A stretch of 64,000 nt of DNA, from contig OZ220717.1 of NCBI GenBank assembly GCA_965116625.1, positions 1,736,001-1,800,000 on the forward strand, read 5' to 3'. Both the position numbers and the translations under genes were made by a program. Below the pieces are notes generated by a model. That model did no database searches. It saw nothing but the letters and a program-made list of their open reading frames with translations, and was not told the DNA's origin. Shown here one piece after another: positions 26,686 through 36,896 of this stretch (its first letter is position 1; each line of letters starts with the position of its first letter). Source of the DNA: VXNE01 sp965116625. Lineage in GTDB: Bacteria > Pseudomonadota > Gammaproteobacteria > Pseudomonadales > Azotimanducaceae.

Positions 26686-29478
26686 ATGGAAGCCGCGAAA
26701 GCCTGGTCAATGTACACCCGAGGGTTTGACACAACAGACGATTCTCCCGAAGTCCTGGGGGGCAAGGGCGGATCGCTATCTCGCCTGACCGGGGCCGGCT
26801 TCGATGTGCCCGACGGATTCCTGGTCACCACGTCCGCCTATCGGGACTTTGTCGAGGCCAATGATCTCGGTCCGAGAATCCTTGACCTCGCGAAGCCCGA
26901 AGTTGTCGAGGGCTCCGTCTCCTTCGATAAGGCGGCGAAGCGCATCCGAGCGCTCTTTGACGAGCACGACATCGGGTCCGGGATCAGATCGGAGATCAAC
27001 GCCGCGTATGATGGGCTGGGAGACCGTCCGGCGGTAGCCGTTCGTTCTTCGGCTACGGCCGAGGACTCGCGGGACGCCTCGTTCGCGGGACAGCACGAAA
27101 CCCATCTCAACGTCAACGGGGTCCAGGCCGTAGTCAATGCCGTAAAGGACTGTTGGGCGTCGCTGTGGACGGCCCGGGCGATGCACTACCGGTATGAGAG
27201 GAGCATGGAACACGAGGCGGTGGCGATGGCGGTCGTGGTCCAGGTCATGGTGCCGTCCGAGGTTTCCGGCATCGTCTTTACCGCCAACCCCGCGAACGGC
27301 GAGCGCTCGGAGATGATCGTCAACTGCAGCTTCGGACTGGGTGAGGCGGTGGTGGGCGGGGAGGTCACGCCAGACACGTATGTCTTCGACCGGGACAGTC
27401 TCGTGGCGAAGGAGACCGTGCCCGGCAGCAAGGAACGGATGATCGTGGCCGACGGGGAACAGGGCACGCGGACGGAAGCTGTCAGGGCCGAAGAGCGCGG
27501 CGAGCCTTGCCTGTCGAACGCCGCGCTGGCCGACCTCGCCGCGTTGGCCCTCGCGGTCGAGGGTGTCTTCGGTGGCGAACCACAGGATATCGAGTGGGCG
27601 ATTTCCTCGGAGAAGCTCTGGCTCCTGCAGTCCCGCCCGATCACGAACCTGCCACCGGACCCGCCCAAGGATGTGACCTGGCCCGAGATTCCCGGGGCGC
27701 AGTTGTTGAAGCGGCAAGTGGCGGAGAACATGCCCGACCCGCTGTCGCCGCTTTTCGAAGACCTCTACCTGCGGGCCATATTCGACTCCCAGACCTGGCC
27801 GGAGGGCTGGGAATGGAAAGGCCGTCTCACCAGGAACTGGCTGAAGAACTTCGTTGTGACAACGGTGAACGGCTATGCGTATCAGCCGCTCTACACGGAG
27901 AGTCACGGCGACTGGAAAGAACACATGCAGAAGGCTCGCGAAGAGCAGAAGAAGCTGCCATGGCATGTCAACCTGGGACGCGCGATCAAGATGCCGAGCT
28001 GGATGATCGGGGACATGAAGGGCGGACCGCTGCACGTGTTGTACCTGCTGATGACGGCGTTCCGCACTTTCAGGAAGTTCCCGGCCATCGTCACCTGGGA
28101 AAAGCGGCAATTGCCCGACTACCTCGCGGCGGTCGAAACGTGGCAGCAACGCGACCCCGCACAAGCGACGAATGCGGAACTGTTGCACGGCATGCGGTCG
28201 CTGACGATGGCGGAGGCGAACTATTGGCAGGCGTTGCGGAGCGTCATCGGGACCGCCAAGATCACCGACGGCACGTTCCAGCGATTCCTCGAAGAGAACG
28301 CGCCGGACACGGGGTTCATCAGCGGGACGTTCCTGTCGGGATTCTCTTCGAGGACCCTCGACGCGGAGTTCGCGATGCGTGCGATCGCCGAGGATATCCG
28401 GGCGGATTCGTCCCTTCGCGAACTTGCCTTGCTGACACCGGCGCCGCGCCTGCTGGACGCCATCAAGGGACATCCTCGCGGCGCGCCAATCGGCGCGGCC
28501 ATCGACCGGTACCTGCACGACTACGGCCGGCAGGTCTTCAATCTCGATTTCGTGGAGCCTTCGCTTGCAGAAGCGCCGCTGCCTTTCGCAAAGCGCTTGC
28601 AGGCGCTGGTCAGGGACCCCGGCTACGACCTCACGGTTCGGCAGAGGCAGGTGGCGAAGACGCGCCGGTCGAAGTTCCTGCAGGCATTGAGGTTCTTCAA
28701 GGGCGCGCGGCGATTCGAGTTCCTGCGGCTGTACTGGACCTCGCGCGTCAACTACCCGAGCCGGGAAGAAGCCCTGTTCTACATGGGCCGCGCCTGGTCG
28801 GTCTTCCGGCCGTGGGCCCTGGAACTGGGGCGGCGCCTGGTGGAAATGGGCACGCTCGCACGCCCGGACGACTTGTTCTACGTCACGAGCGCGGACCTGC
28901 AGGCGGCTATCGACAACGGCGCGCGGGCGGAGCCTTCAGCCGGGGAAGTGTCCCCGACCGCTGACGCGGAAGGAAGTGCTGGCATTTCCGCTGTCGCTGG
29001 AGGCGTGCTTCAAAAGAAGTTGACGGACAAGGCGGCCCGGGAACGGAACTTGCGGGCGCTACGTTTTCGCATGGCACCCCCGTCGGCGATTCCGCCACTG
29101 GAGAAAGACGACGATCCTTACGGATCACTCCGAAACAACGATGGCGCGCAACGCGTCCTGCGGGGTTTCGCGGTATCGCCCGGAACGGTGACTGGCGTCG
29201 CCAGCGTCATCATGACGCCCGACGACTTCGACCAGATGAAACCGAATTCCATCCTCGTCTGTCCCCTGACGACGCCGGCCTGGACGCAGTTGTTTCCCCA
29301 CGCCATCGGCCTTGTGACGGACATCGGGAGCATTCTCGCCCACGGATCCATCGTGGCCCGCGAGTACGGCATTCCCGCAGTGCTGGGGGTGGGGGACGCC
29401 ACTCAGCGCATCAGGAGCGGGCAGAGGATCACCATCGACGGTGATCGGGGGATCGCCACGCTGGTCGACGACGCCTGA
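26686..29478 (+). CDS. PEP synthase / rifampicin phosphotransferase-like dikinase
   Basis: A 930-residue three-domain dikinase. The N-terminal ATP-grasp (about 1-330) has LGGKGGSLSRLTGAGFDVPDGF and AVRSSATAEDSRDASFAGQ; a large middle domain spans about 340-800. The C-terminal swivel domain has CPLTTPAWTQLFPHAIGL and GSILAHGSIVAREYGIPAVLG with the phospho-carrier His near residue 886. This order (ATP, substrate, His) matches rifampicin phosphotransferases rather than PEP synthases, whose C-terminal TIM barrel is missing. It is longer than the usual roughly 870 residues. Residues about 748-778 are encoded by an inserted dispersed repeat. The substrate is unproven. Confidence 0.85.
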   Translation: MEAAKAWSMYTRGFDTTDDSPEVLGGKGGSLSRLTGAGFDVPDGFLVTTSAYRDFVEANDLGPRILDLAKPEVVEGSVSFDKAAKRIRALFDEHDIGSGIRSEINAAYDGLGDRPAVAVRSSATAEDSRDASFAGQHETHLNVNGVQAVVNAVKDCWASLWTARAMHYRYERSMEHEAVAMAVVVQVMVPSEVSGIVFTANPANGERSEMIVNCSFGLGEAVVGGEVTPDTYVFDRDSLVAKETVPGSKERMIVADGEQGTRTEAVRAEERGEPCLSNAALADLAALALAVEGVFGGEPQDIEWAISSEKLWLLQSRPITNLPPDPPKDVTWPEIPGAQLLKRQVAENMPDPLSPLFEDLYLRAIFDSQTWPEGWEWKGRLTRNWLKNFVVTTVNGYAYQPLYTESHGDWKEHMQKAREEQKKLPWHVNLGRAIKMPSWMIGDMKGGPLHVLYLLMTAFRTFRKFPAIVTWEKRQLPDYLAAVETWQQRDPAQATNAELLHGMRSLTMAEANYWQALRSVIGTAKITDGTFQRFLEENAPDTGFISGTFLSGFSSRTLDAEFAMRAIAEDIRADSSLRELALLTPAPRLLDAIKGHPRGAPIGAAIDRYLHDYGRQVFNLDFVEPSLAEAPLPFAKRLQALVRDPGYDLTVRQRQVAKTRRSKFLQALRFFKGARRFEFLRLYWTSRVNYPSREEALFYMGRAWSVFRPWALELGRRLVEMGTLARPDDLFYVTSADLQAAIDNGARAEPSAGEVSPTADAEGSAGISAVAGGVLQKKLTDKAARERNLRALRFRMAPPSAIPPLEKDDDPYGSLRNNDGAQRVLRGFAVSPGTVTGVASVIMTPDDFDQMKPNSILVCPLTTPAWTQLFPHAIGLVTDIGSILAHGSIVAREYGIPAVLGVGDATQRIRSGQRITIDGDRGIATLVDDA
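28929..29019 (+). repeat. Dispersed palindromic element, copy A (inside the dikinase gene)
   Basis: A 91-bp copy starting GGAGCCTTCAGCCGGGG and containing GACCGCTGACGCG. By hand count it matches copy D ungapped at about 73 of 91 positions (80%). It is read in the sense direction, in frame, encoding an Ala/Gly-rich linker (AEPSAGEVSPTADAEGSA...) before the swivel domain. The 29-bp hairpin module found in the intergenic copies is absent. Confidence 0.85.
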
Positions 29479-29602
29479 CCCGAATTCGCGCGGAGCGACC
29501 GAAACGGTTGCCTCCTAACACTCCTTTTTGCTCCTTTTTATCCGAATTTTTCACACTTGACGTGATTTTTGCGCCTTTCTATGCTGATCGGGTTGATCGA
29601 TT

Positions 29603-29608
29603 GGAGGT
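29603..29608 (+). promoter_or_regulatory. Shine-Dalgarno GGAGGT deciding the start of the 29617 gene
   Basis: GGAGGT lies 8 bp before the GTG at 29617. The alternative upstream starts (TTG 29569, ATG 29581) have no such site. Confidence 0.65.
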
Positions 29609-29616
29609 ATTCGCAG

Positions 29617-30492
29617 GTGTCGCTCTTGACCGAAAGACTCGTCGGCTTGCCGTTTGGCACCGCTGCTGCCGAGGAACTGCTGCGAACCGACCTGCTCGAC
29701 GCCAATGGGATCTACCGGCGCCGGGAGATCGTCGAGGCCCTTCGACAGAGATTCATCGAACTCGGTGGTGACATGAACACTAGCCGGGAGCAGGTCATAG
29801 TGCCGTTGAAGAGGGTGCTGGAGGGCCCGCTTTTTGTGCGCATCCGACCGGGCTTCTATCGCTATCTCGGCCCCGAAGCGGACAAGTCGGCGTCCTTGAT
29901 GGTTCGCGATTCAGAACCCGTGTCAGCGACGCGGTCTCCAGACCCCGCCGGACGCCCACCCTGGCGACGTCAACTCGATGAAGCTTCAACCGCGCAGGCC
30001 GTTATTGCGGTATTGCGATCGCACGGCCGGGAACGGATTGCGGATCGCCTCGACTACCTGCAGGAGCTTGCCCGGGAGGACCCGGACGAACAGCCGATCG
30101 CACCCGACTCGCTTTGGCACATGGCGAGCTTTCTCCTCGAGCAAGGGCAGTTGCCGGACCCTGAAGTCGGTGTGTCACCGAGTTCAATGGCCCAGGTGGA
30201 GTGGACGATTCCAGACTTTCATGGAAGTACGCCTCCGGCACCGGGGGAAAGGCCGGCACTTCCCTACGCGTCAGCGGTCGGGGCGATTCCCCCGGCTGAA
30301 GGCTCCTTGGACGATCGGACGCGCGACGGCCTGCTGGTGATGGAGTTCCTTCCCCGCGGGATCATTGGGTTTGCCGCCCTGTCGGAGCCCTATCGCCTGG
30401 GGGTGGATCGACTGACCGTGAACGGAGAGTTGCCTCCGGCGCAGGCACTGCAGGCAGTGCGCCCATTCACCGATCGGATCGAGCGAACATGA
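29617..30492 (+). CDS. Unknown protein with N-terminal winged-helix-like region, repeat-interrupted
   Basis: A 291-residue protein of unknown function. The N-terminus (GIYRRREIVEALRQRFIELG ... FVRIRPGFYRYLG, about 25-80) looks like a winged helix. The C-terminal half has RIADRLDYLQELAREDPDEQ, SLWHMASFLLEQGQLPDPEV and DGLLVMEFLPRGIIGFAAL, which reads like a conserved domain. That domain is split near residues 200-230 by an in-frame dispersed repeat (FHGSTPPAPGERPALPYASA...). It overlaps the next gene by ATGA, forming a two-gene unit. The start is set by GGAGGT upstream of the GTG. Confidence 0.65.
   Translation: MSLLTERLVGLPFGTAAAEELLRTDLLDANGIYRRREIVEALRQRFIELGGDMNTSREQVIVPLKRVLEGPLFVRIRPGFYRYLGPEADKSASLMVRDSEPVSATRSPDPAGRPPWRRQLDEASTAQAVIAVLRSHGRERIADRLDYLQELAREDPDEQPIAPDSLWHMASFLLEQGQLPDPEVGVSPSSMAQVEWTIPDFHGSTPPAPGERPALPYASAVGAIPPAEGSLDDRTRDGLLVMEFLPRGIIGFAALSEPYRLGVDRLTVNGELPPAQALQAVRPFTDRIERT
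30216..30306 (-). repeat. Dispersed palindromic element, copy D (inside the 29617 gene, antisense)
   Basis: The reverse complement of 30216-30306 starts GGAGCCTTCAGCCGGGGG and contains CCCCGACCGCTGACGCG. It ends GGAGGCGTACTTCCATGAAA, the best-preserved right end. It is ungapped against copy A and inverted relative to the host gene, yet leaves the host frame open. Confidence 0.88.
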
Positions 30493-30917
30493 ACGAGCCG
30501 CTGCCGGACCGGGACCACGTCTCTCGGTACTGCAAGCCATCGACGGTCGGTGAACGGGGCCAACCCATGGCGAGCGCTTTCGCGATCCGGCCTGGCGAGG
30601 GCTACCTGTCGGTCAACTGGCTCGAACATTTCGGCCTGCCCGTCGGCGAGCCCGAAGCCGCGCTGAACCGAGTACGCGAGACACTGCGAAGCAAGGGTTT
30701 TCGACTTCGATCAAACGGTCGTTTCGCGTTGCTGAACGTCGGTACGGTCAAGACGACGATCCGGCGAACTTATCGACGTTCGTTACACATCAACCATCTT
30801 CCACTCCCGGATGACGCATCTCACGCCGGCATCCTCGGTTACACGGAGCGAGACCTTATGATCGCGGCCGAGATCAGGGCTTCGGTGCGTGCCGAGGAAG
30901 TGAGGGCTGCCGTATGA
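30489..30917 (+). CDS. Unknown conserved-type protein, second gene of the 29617 unit
   Basis: A 142-residue soluble protein: MNEPLPDRDHVSRYCKPSTV, then FAIRPGEGYLSVNWLEHFG, ALNRVRETLRSKGFRL and a basic stretch VGTVKTTIRRTYRRSLHINH. The compact motif content suggests a conserved family, but I cannot name a function. ATG at 30489 overlaps the upstream TGA at 30490-30492, so the two products are made together and probably act together. Confidence 0.65.
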   Translation: MNEPLPDRDHVSRYCKPSTVGERGQPMASAFAIRPGEGYLSVNWLEHFGLPVGEPEAALNRVRETLRSKGFRLRSNGRFALLNVGTVKTTIRRTYRRSLHINHLPLPDDASHAGILGYTERDLMIAAEIRASVRAEEVRAAV

Positions 30918-30963
30918 CCTTCCCGTTCCGGATGGACAAGCCACCAGACCTGGCGTCGACCCC

Positions 30964-31752
30964 CTACCGGTTGCCCATCGCGCGCCGCGCCAGCGGCCGG
31001 GTCCACACGGATTGCAGGACAGGGTCGACCCACCGGTAGACCCGCCCGGAACAATAGACGCTCTTGCCTCGCTCGATCGCGGCGAGGCCTTCGCGCACGA
31101 CCTTGTCGGCTTCGTACCACAGGAAGTCGGGCGTTGCCGCCTTGGTGTCGAGCATGTCGGCCACCGCGTGGAAGTCCGTGTGCGTATAGCCGGGACACAG
31201 AGCGGACACTCGCACTCCATGGGGCTTGAGCGTCAGGTCGAGCGATTCTGACAGTGCGATCACGTACGCCTTGGCGGGGCCGTAGTTCATGTCGCCGGCG
31301 CGGGCGATGCGCCCGGCCACCGAGGAGACGTTGAGAATGCGGCCGAAACCGCGCTCGCACATGCCGGGCGCGAACAGGTGGCACAGGTGCGCAACCGACG
31401 TCATCATCAACTGCAGGAACGCGGCCTGCTGCTGCCAGTCGCGATCTTCCAGCAGGTCGGGTCCTGCGGATCCGGCGTTGTTGACCAGGTAGTCGACCTC
31501 AAGTCCCAGCTCCGCAACGCGTGTGGCGATCGTGTCCGGTGCATAGGGCGACGAAAGGTCTGCCACAATCACCTCGGTGCGGATTCCTTCGTGGTCACCC
31601 CGCAGCTCTTCGGCCAACGTTTCCAGCCGGTCCTGGCGCCGGGCGACCAGTACGAGGTCGTGGCCGCGCGCCGCGAGTTGCCGCGCAAACTCTTCGCCGA
31701 GTCCTGCCGACGCGCCGGTAACGAGTGCCGTTCTGCGCGTGTTGTTGCTCAT
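30964..31752 (-). CDS. Short-chain dehydrogenase/reductase
   Basis: A 262-residue classical SDR: TGASAGLGEEFARQLAARGH (cofactor motif), VNNAGSAG, the catalytic Ser in ILNVSSVAGRI and MNYGPAKAYVIA (Tyr and Lys of YxxxK). Its ATG overlaps the TGA of pncA. Substrate unknown. A long upstream open frame to 31926 is an artefact of overlap with pncA. Confidence 0.88.
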   Translation of the reverse strand: MSNNTRRTALVTGASAGLGEEFARQLAARGHDLVLVARRQDRLETLAEELRGDHEGIRTEVIVADLSSPYAPDTIATRVAELGLEVDYLVNNAGSAGPDLLEDRDWQQQAAFLQLMMTSVAHLCHLFAPGMCERGFGRILNVSSVAGRIARAGDMNYGPAKAYVIALSESLDLTLKPHGVRVSALCPGYTHTDFHAVADMLDTKAATPDFLWYEADKVVREGLAAIERGKSVYCSGRVYRWVDPVLQSVWTRPLARRAMGNR

Positions 31753-32381
31753 GGTTGGGTCCTTAGAACCGTGTTCGTATTGGTGATGGTGACGCCCCTT
31801 GCCTGCCATCCGCCGAGAAGGGCGTCGCGCCCATCTTCGTCGATGCCGCGCACGGCGTCTTCGACAACGTTCAGGGCGAGTCCTGGATGTCGCTGGAGCA
31901 GCCCCTCTACCGCGCATGCCACGCATACATCGAGGGCCACGCCGTACAGGACGACGTCCGTGATGTTCAAGGCTTCGACGACTGGCCTGACGTGGGGGTT
32001 GGTGAAGACATCGAACCAGTGCTTGTGGAACAGGATGTCGCCGGCATGGCCCGCAAGTTTGGCTGACAGGTCATCCGCGGCATCTTCCGGCTCGATCAAC
32101 AGCGGATGGTCGAGGACGGTCTGGGGAATCCGCGCCTGCCCGGGCGTGCCGCGCAGGCAGTGTGGCGGAAACGTGTCCCTGAAATCCGGCCTGTCGGAGA
32201 GTTCGGCGTCGCCCGGATCATGGTTGTCGGAACTCGCGACGATGCGAATGCCGTGGGCGTGGGCGTGGTCGGTGAGGCGGCTCAAGTTCTCGGCGATGGT
32301 CTCGGCACCGGGCACATACAGCTTGCCGTCCGGCCACATGAAGTCGACCTGCGTGTCCACGTCCCAGAACACGCGCGTCAT
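31749..32381 (-). CDS. pncA: Nicotinamidase / isochorismatase-fold cysteine hydrolase
   Basis: A 210-residue cysteine hydrolase: VFWDVDTQVDFM (catalytic Asp), SSDNHDPGDA (metal-binding region), FHKHWFDVF (catalytic Lys) and GVALDVCVACAVEGLL (nucleophile Cys). Because the gene upstream is nicotinate phosphoribosyltransferase and the two overlap by ATGA, nicotinamide deamidation to nicotinate is the likely reaction. Confidence 0.85.
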   Translation of the reverse strand: MTRVFWDVDTQVDFMWPDGKLYVPGAETIAENLSRLTDHAHAHGIRIVASSDNHDPGDAELSDRPDFRDTFPPHCLRGTPGQARIPQTVLDHPLLIEPEDAADDLSAKLAGHAGDILFHKHWFDVFTNPHVRPVVEALNITDVVLYGVALDVCVACAVEGLLQRHPGLALNVVEDAVRGIDEDGRDALLGGWQARGVTITNTNTVLRTQP

Positions 32382-33544
32382 TCGACGGCCTCCAGACGTG
32401 GGTTAGGGCTATACGCGCGCCCTACCTTGGCGGATGGGCGTCCCTCGTTCAGCACGATGTCGGCGGTGAAATCGAAGCTGCCGTCATTGGCCACCAGCGA
32501 AGAGCCGACGCCATAGGCGGCAACGGGAAGACCTTCGGACTCGAAAGCGCGAATCTTGGCGACGCCGAATCCACCGGAGACGACGATGCGCACGTCCTCG
32601 AACCCGGCATCGTCGAGCGCGTCGCGGACGTTCCTGACGAGTTGCGGATTCACGCCGCGCGGATCGAACTGTCCCATCCTGGGCACGACGCTCCTGTCCA
32701 CCAGCGTGCCGGATGTGTCGAGGCGCACTCCGTAGAGGCGGCTGCCGAGGGCGCGGGCGACGTCGACCGCCGTGCCCACGCTGTCGTTGTCGAAGTCGAC
32801 CAGCACCACCAGCGGCACCGAATGGGGAATGTGGTCGGCGAACTTGCGGGCGGCGATCACGGTGTCGCCGCCATAGGCTGCAATCGCGGCATGGGGAACG
32901 GTGCCGAGACCGCTCCCACCCCACCACGCCGCCTGCGCATCCGTCGATACGGCCGTCGCACCAGCCACATGCGCCGCGTAGCCATCGCCCTCTTGAAGCG
33001 ACCAGTGATCGTGGCGGGCGGGAAAGAACAGCACATCCTTCGGACGCGCCGCGTTAACCACCTGGCGCGTATTCGTCAGGATGCGGCTGCGCCGGGCGAG
33101 GATGCCGAGATAGAGCGTTTCCAGGTGCGCGAAGGTGTCGTAAGGACCTTCGACGGTCATCGCCGTCTCGTGGGGCGCGATGGGGTCGCCGTCGTACAAC
33201 GCGCGCACCGTGAGCGCTGGCCAGTCATCACTGCATCGCTTGAGGATGGCGATGGCTTCATCGACCCCGCCGATCCATCCCGCGGTCTTGCAGAAGACCT
33301 GCATCAGGACCTGTGGCGAGTGTCCATCCTGGCGCAGCACCTCCCTGGTTCGCACGAAGTACTTGTCGGAATAGTGGCCGTCGCGGATCAGGTCTGCGGG
33401 GAAGTCGAACGCCTCGGGGTCCAGGCGCGGCCGGCGCGTTGCGGATGCGGCCGCCGGGCCGTTGGGGGTCTGCCGATCATTGACGGCATTCCCGGCAGCC
33501 TTGGTGCCGGGCGTGCGGCAACCCGTGGAAGATGCCGAAGCCAT
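32378..33544 (-). CDS. pncB: Nicotinate phosphoribosyltransferase
   Basis: A 388-residue NAPRTase-like enzyme: IRDGHYSDKYFVRTREVL, DPIAPHETAMTVEGPYDTFA, then AYGGDTVIAARKFADHIP and DFDNDSVGTAVDVARAL, with RIVVSGGFGVAKIRAFES forming the PRPP/phosphate region. The first approximately 40 residues from the ATG at 33544 are low-complexity, so the true start may be further downstream. It is the first gene of an operon with pncA and an SDR, and turns nicotinate into NaMN for NAD synthesis. Confidence 0.88.
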   Translation of the reverse strand: MASASSTGCRTPGTKAAGNAVNDRQTPNGPAAASATRRPRLDPEAFDFPADLIRDGHYSDKYFVRTREVLRQDGHSPQVLMQVFCKTAGWIGGVDEAIAILKRCSDDWPALTVRALYDGDPIAPHETAMTVEGPYDTFAHLETLYLGILARRSRILTNTRQVVNAARPKDVLFFPARHDHWSLQEGDGYAAHVAGATAVSTDAQAAWWGGSGLGTVPHAAIAAYGGDTVIAARKFADHIPHSVPLVVLVDFDNDSVGTAVDVARALGSRLYGVRLDTSGTLVDRSVVPRMGQFDPRGVNPQLVRNVRDALDDAGFEDVRIVVSGGFGVAKIRAFESEGLPVAAYGVGSSLVANDGSFDFTADIVLNEGRPSAKVGRAYSPNPRLEAVE

Positions 33545-33728
33545 GTCGCCGTCTCTCAAGCTCTCGCGGGAATGGTGGCAGCAGGTCGGTGAAACTGCAA
33601 ACGGATCGCCGCCGGGGCACGACCGGGTCAACGGAAGCCCTGTCTGAATCATGCGCCGATTCATTCGACGTGTTGCTTGCCAGGCAACTGCGGTATCTTG
33701 CGGTACCTCAAATGCAGTTCCTGCCTCG

Positions 33729-35216
<1,488 letters not shown>

Positions 35217-35264
35217 CGGTACAGGGACTCGGGGCGCTAATGGCCCGGGGTCCGTGACGAGGTT

Positions 35265-35978
35265 CTACGCCGCCACTTCCCAGTAAGCGGTCGGGGGTCG
35301 GATCGCCAACTGCCGGCGGACCTCATCGATGGGCAGTTCGAGCAGCGCTTCCCAGTTCTCGCCCGGCAGCCACGAGGCGTGCAGCCCGGAACGGAAGCCC
35401 TGCCAGATCGCCCGCAGGGCGCGGGTGCCGAGAGCCTTGTACAGTTTCCACCCTCCCGTCAGCACGATCATGCCGATGCCGCGGTTGCGTGTCTGTGCGT
35501 AAGTGAATCCGAGCAGGCAGGCCTCGCCCAGTTCGTCGCGACTGTACTGCGTCAGGGTGTGCCAGATGTCGTGCTGGTCGCGCAGTCGCTTGGCGTAGCG
35601 CTGCACGTCCGGGGACATCTGGTCATACAGGGCGCCGCCCTGGGACATACTGGCGTCGACCAGGCCATCCGCAGAGAGACTCTCGGCGTAGATGAAGTCG
35701 TAGTAGGTACGCCCGAGCGTTCCGGAGGGAAGCGCCTCCAGGCGTTCACGATCGCGCATGGTGTCGAGGAGGTCGATTTCTTTCTCAAGTACCCGGCGGC
35801 CTACTTCCCGGGCAGCGAAGCGCTTGATGCCCCTTCGCAGCGAAGGACCTGACGCGGCCCGGATCACCTCGAACACCTTCGATGTGTCTTCGGGATCAGC
35901 AATCAGTTGCTTTAGCTGCCGGAGGGCGGCGATGGGGTGAATTCGACGTCTGGACACGATCGTGGACATGGTTGTCAT
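35265..35978 (-). CDS. Coq4 family protein (ubiquinone biosynthesis-like)
   Basis: A 237-residue Coq4-like protein. The zinc motif HDxWH is visible in LRDQHDIWHTLTQY, followed by GEACLLGFTYAQTRNRGIG. In eukaryotes Coq4 supports ubiquinone ring modification, and bacterial homologues are less studied. The start is either the ATG at 35978 or 35969. Convergent with mmsA; the adjacent gap has no strong terminator. Confidence 0.85.
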   Translation of the reverse strand: MTTMSTIVSRRRIHPIAALRQLKQLIADPEDTSKVFEVIRAASGPSLRRGIKRFAAREVGRRVLEKEIDLLDTMRDRERLEALPSGTLGRTYYDFIYAESLSADGLVDASMSQGGALYDQMSPDVQRYAKRLRDQHDIWHTLTQYSRDELGEACLLGFTYAQTRNRGIGMIVLTGGWKLYKALGTRALRAIWQGFRSGLHASWLPGENWEALLELPIDEVRRQLAIRPPTAYWEVAA

Positions 35979-36103
35979 GCGTAATGAAAGCACTGGCTAG
36001 GAGCATACCCGGACATGTGATACGGGGACAGAAGTCCTTGTCGCGATTTCCCGAGTGGCGTGGAAATAGTCCCTGGCGTCTCAACGTCAGGTTCGAGGGA
36101 CAG

Positions 36104-36155
36104 CGGCATGAAATCCGTCACTCTACGGGTGCCGTGTTCACCCCGGCCCATCTAC
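36104..36155 (-). repeat. Second dispersed repeat family, diverged copy Z
   Basis: Minus strand reads AGATGGGCCGGGGTGAACAC and ends CGGATTTCATGCC. It matches copies at 59.3 kb and 62.9 kb in order but is the most diverged. Confidence 0.55.
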
Positions 36156-36189
36156 GGTGCAGACCCCTGATGATTGCATCCTACTCAAA

Positions 36190-36870
36190 ATGGGATTTAA
36201 TATGCCCGGAATGGGTATTTTAGTGACAGACGTTTCACGCCCGGCGCGTCGCAAGACGGTGGCGGAGCAGCTCGAGCAACGGACGAGTCTTGCCGATGCG
36301 CTATTTACCACGACCCAGCAACGCGTTCTGTCGCTGTTGTTCGGCCAGCCGTCACGTAGCTTTTTTGCAAGCGAGTTGATCGAACTGACCGGATCTGGCT
36401 CGGGCGCCGTGCAGCGCGAACTCCAGCGTCTTGTCTCCAGTGGATTGGTTACCGTGACTCGAGTCGGTAGACAGAAACACCATCAGGCCAACCACGATTC
36501 CCCAGTGTTCGAAGAGTTGCGCGGTTTGGTGCTCAAGACGGTTGCCATGGCCGAACCGATTCGCCAGGCCCTTGAGCCGCTCGCCCACCGAATCGAAATG
36601 GCGTTGGTGTACGGGTCAGTCGCGAAAGGCACTGAGACCGCAACGAGCGACATAGATTTGCTGATCGTCGCGGATAAGGTGATGCTGGAGGACATCTACT
36701 CGGCGCTCGCACGCGTCGAAACGAAGTTGCACCGCAAGTTCGCCCCGACGCTGTATACGACGAAGGAATTCCGCGAAAGGAAAGCCGCCGGAAGCGCTTT
36801 CCTCGCGCGTGTGCTCGCGGATGAGCACCTGATCTTGATCGGTACTGAAGATGAGCCATCCGCAGCTTGA
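36190..36870 (+). CDS. HTH-nucleotidyltransferase fusion (MNT-type)
   Basis: A 226-residue protein. An ArsR-like winged helix (about 25-100: LADALFTTTQQRVLSLLFGQ, SGSGAVQRELQRLVSSGLV) is fused to a minimal nucleotidyltransferase (about 125-220) with the motif GSVAKGTETATSDIDLLIVA, both Asp residues present. MNT proteins in HEPN/MNT toxin-antitoxin pairs AMPylate a HEPN toxin, but no HEPN gene is seen here. It is followed by two further small genes. The ATG at 36190 is used; 36202 is possible. Confidence 0.78.
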   Translation: MGFNMPGMGILVTDVSRPARRKTVAEQLEQRTSLADALFTTTQQRVLSLLFGQPSRSFFASELIELTGSGSGAVQRELQRLVSSGLVTVTRVGRQKHHQANHDSPVFEELRGLVLKTVAMAEPIRQALEPLAHRIEMALVYGSVAKGTETATSDIDLLIVADKVMLEDIYSALARVETKLHRKFAPTLYTTKEFRERKAAGSAFLARVLADEHLILIGTEDEPSAA

Positions 36871-36896
36871 TCTCTAGCCGGGAGACAATCAGGACC

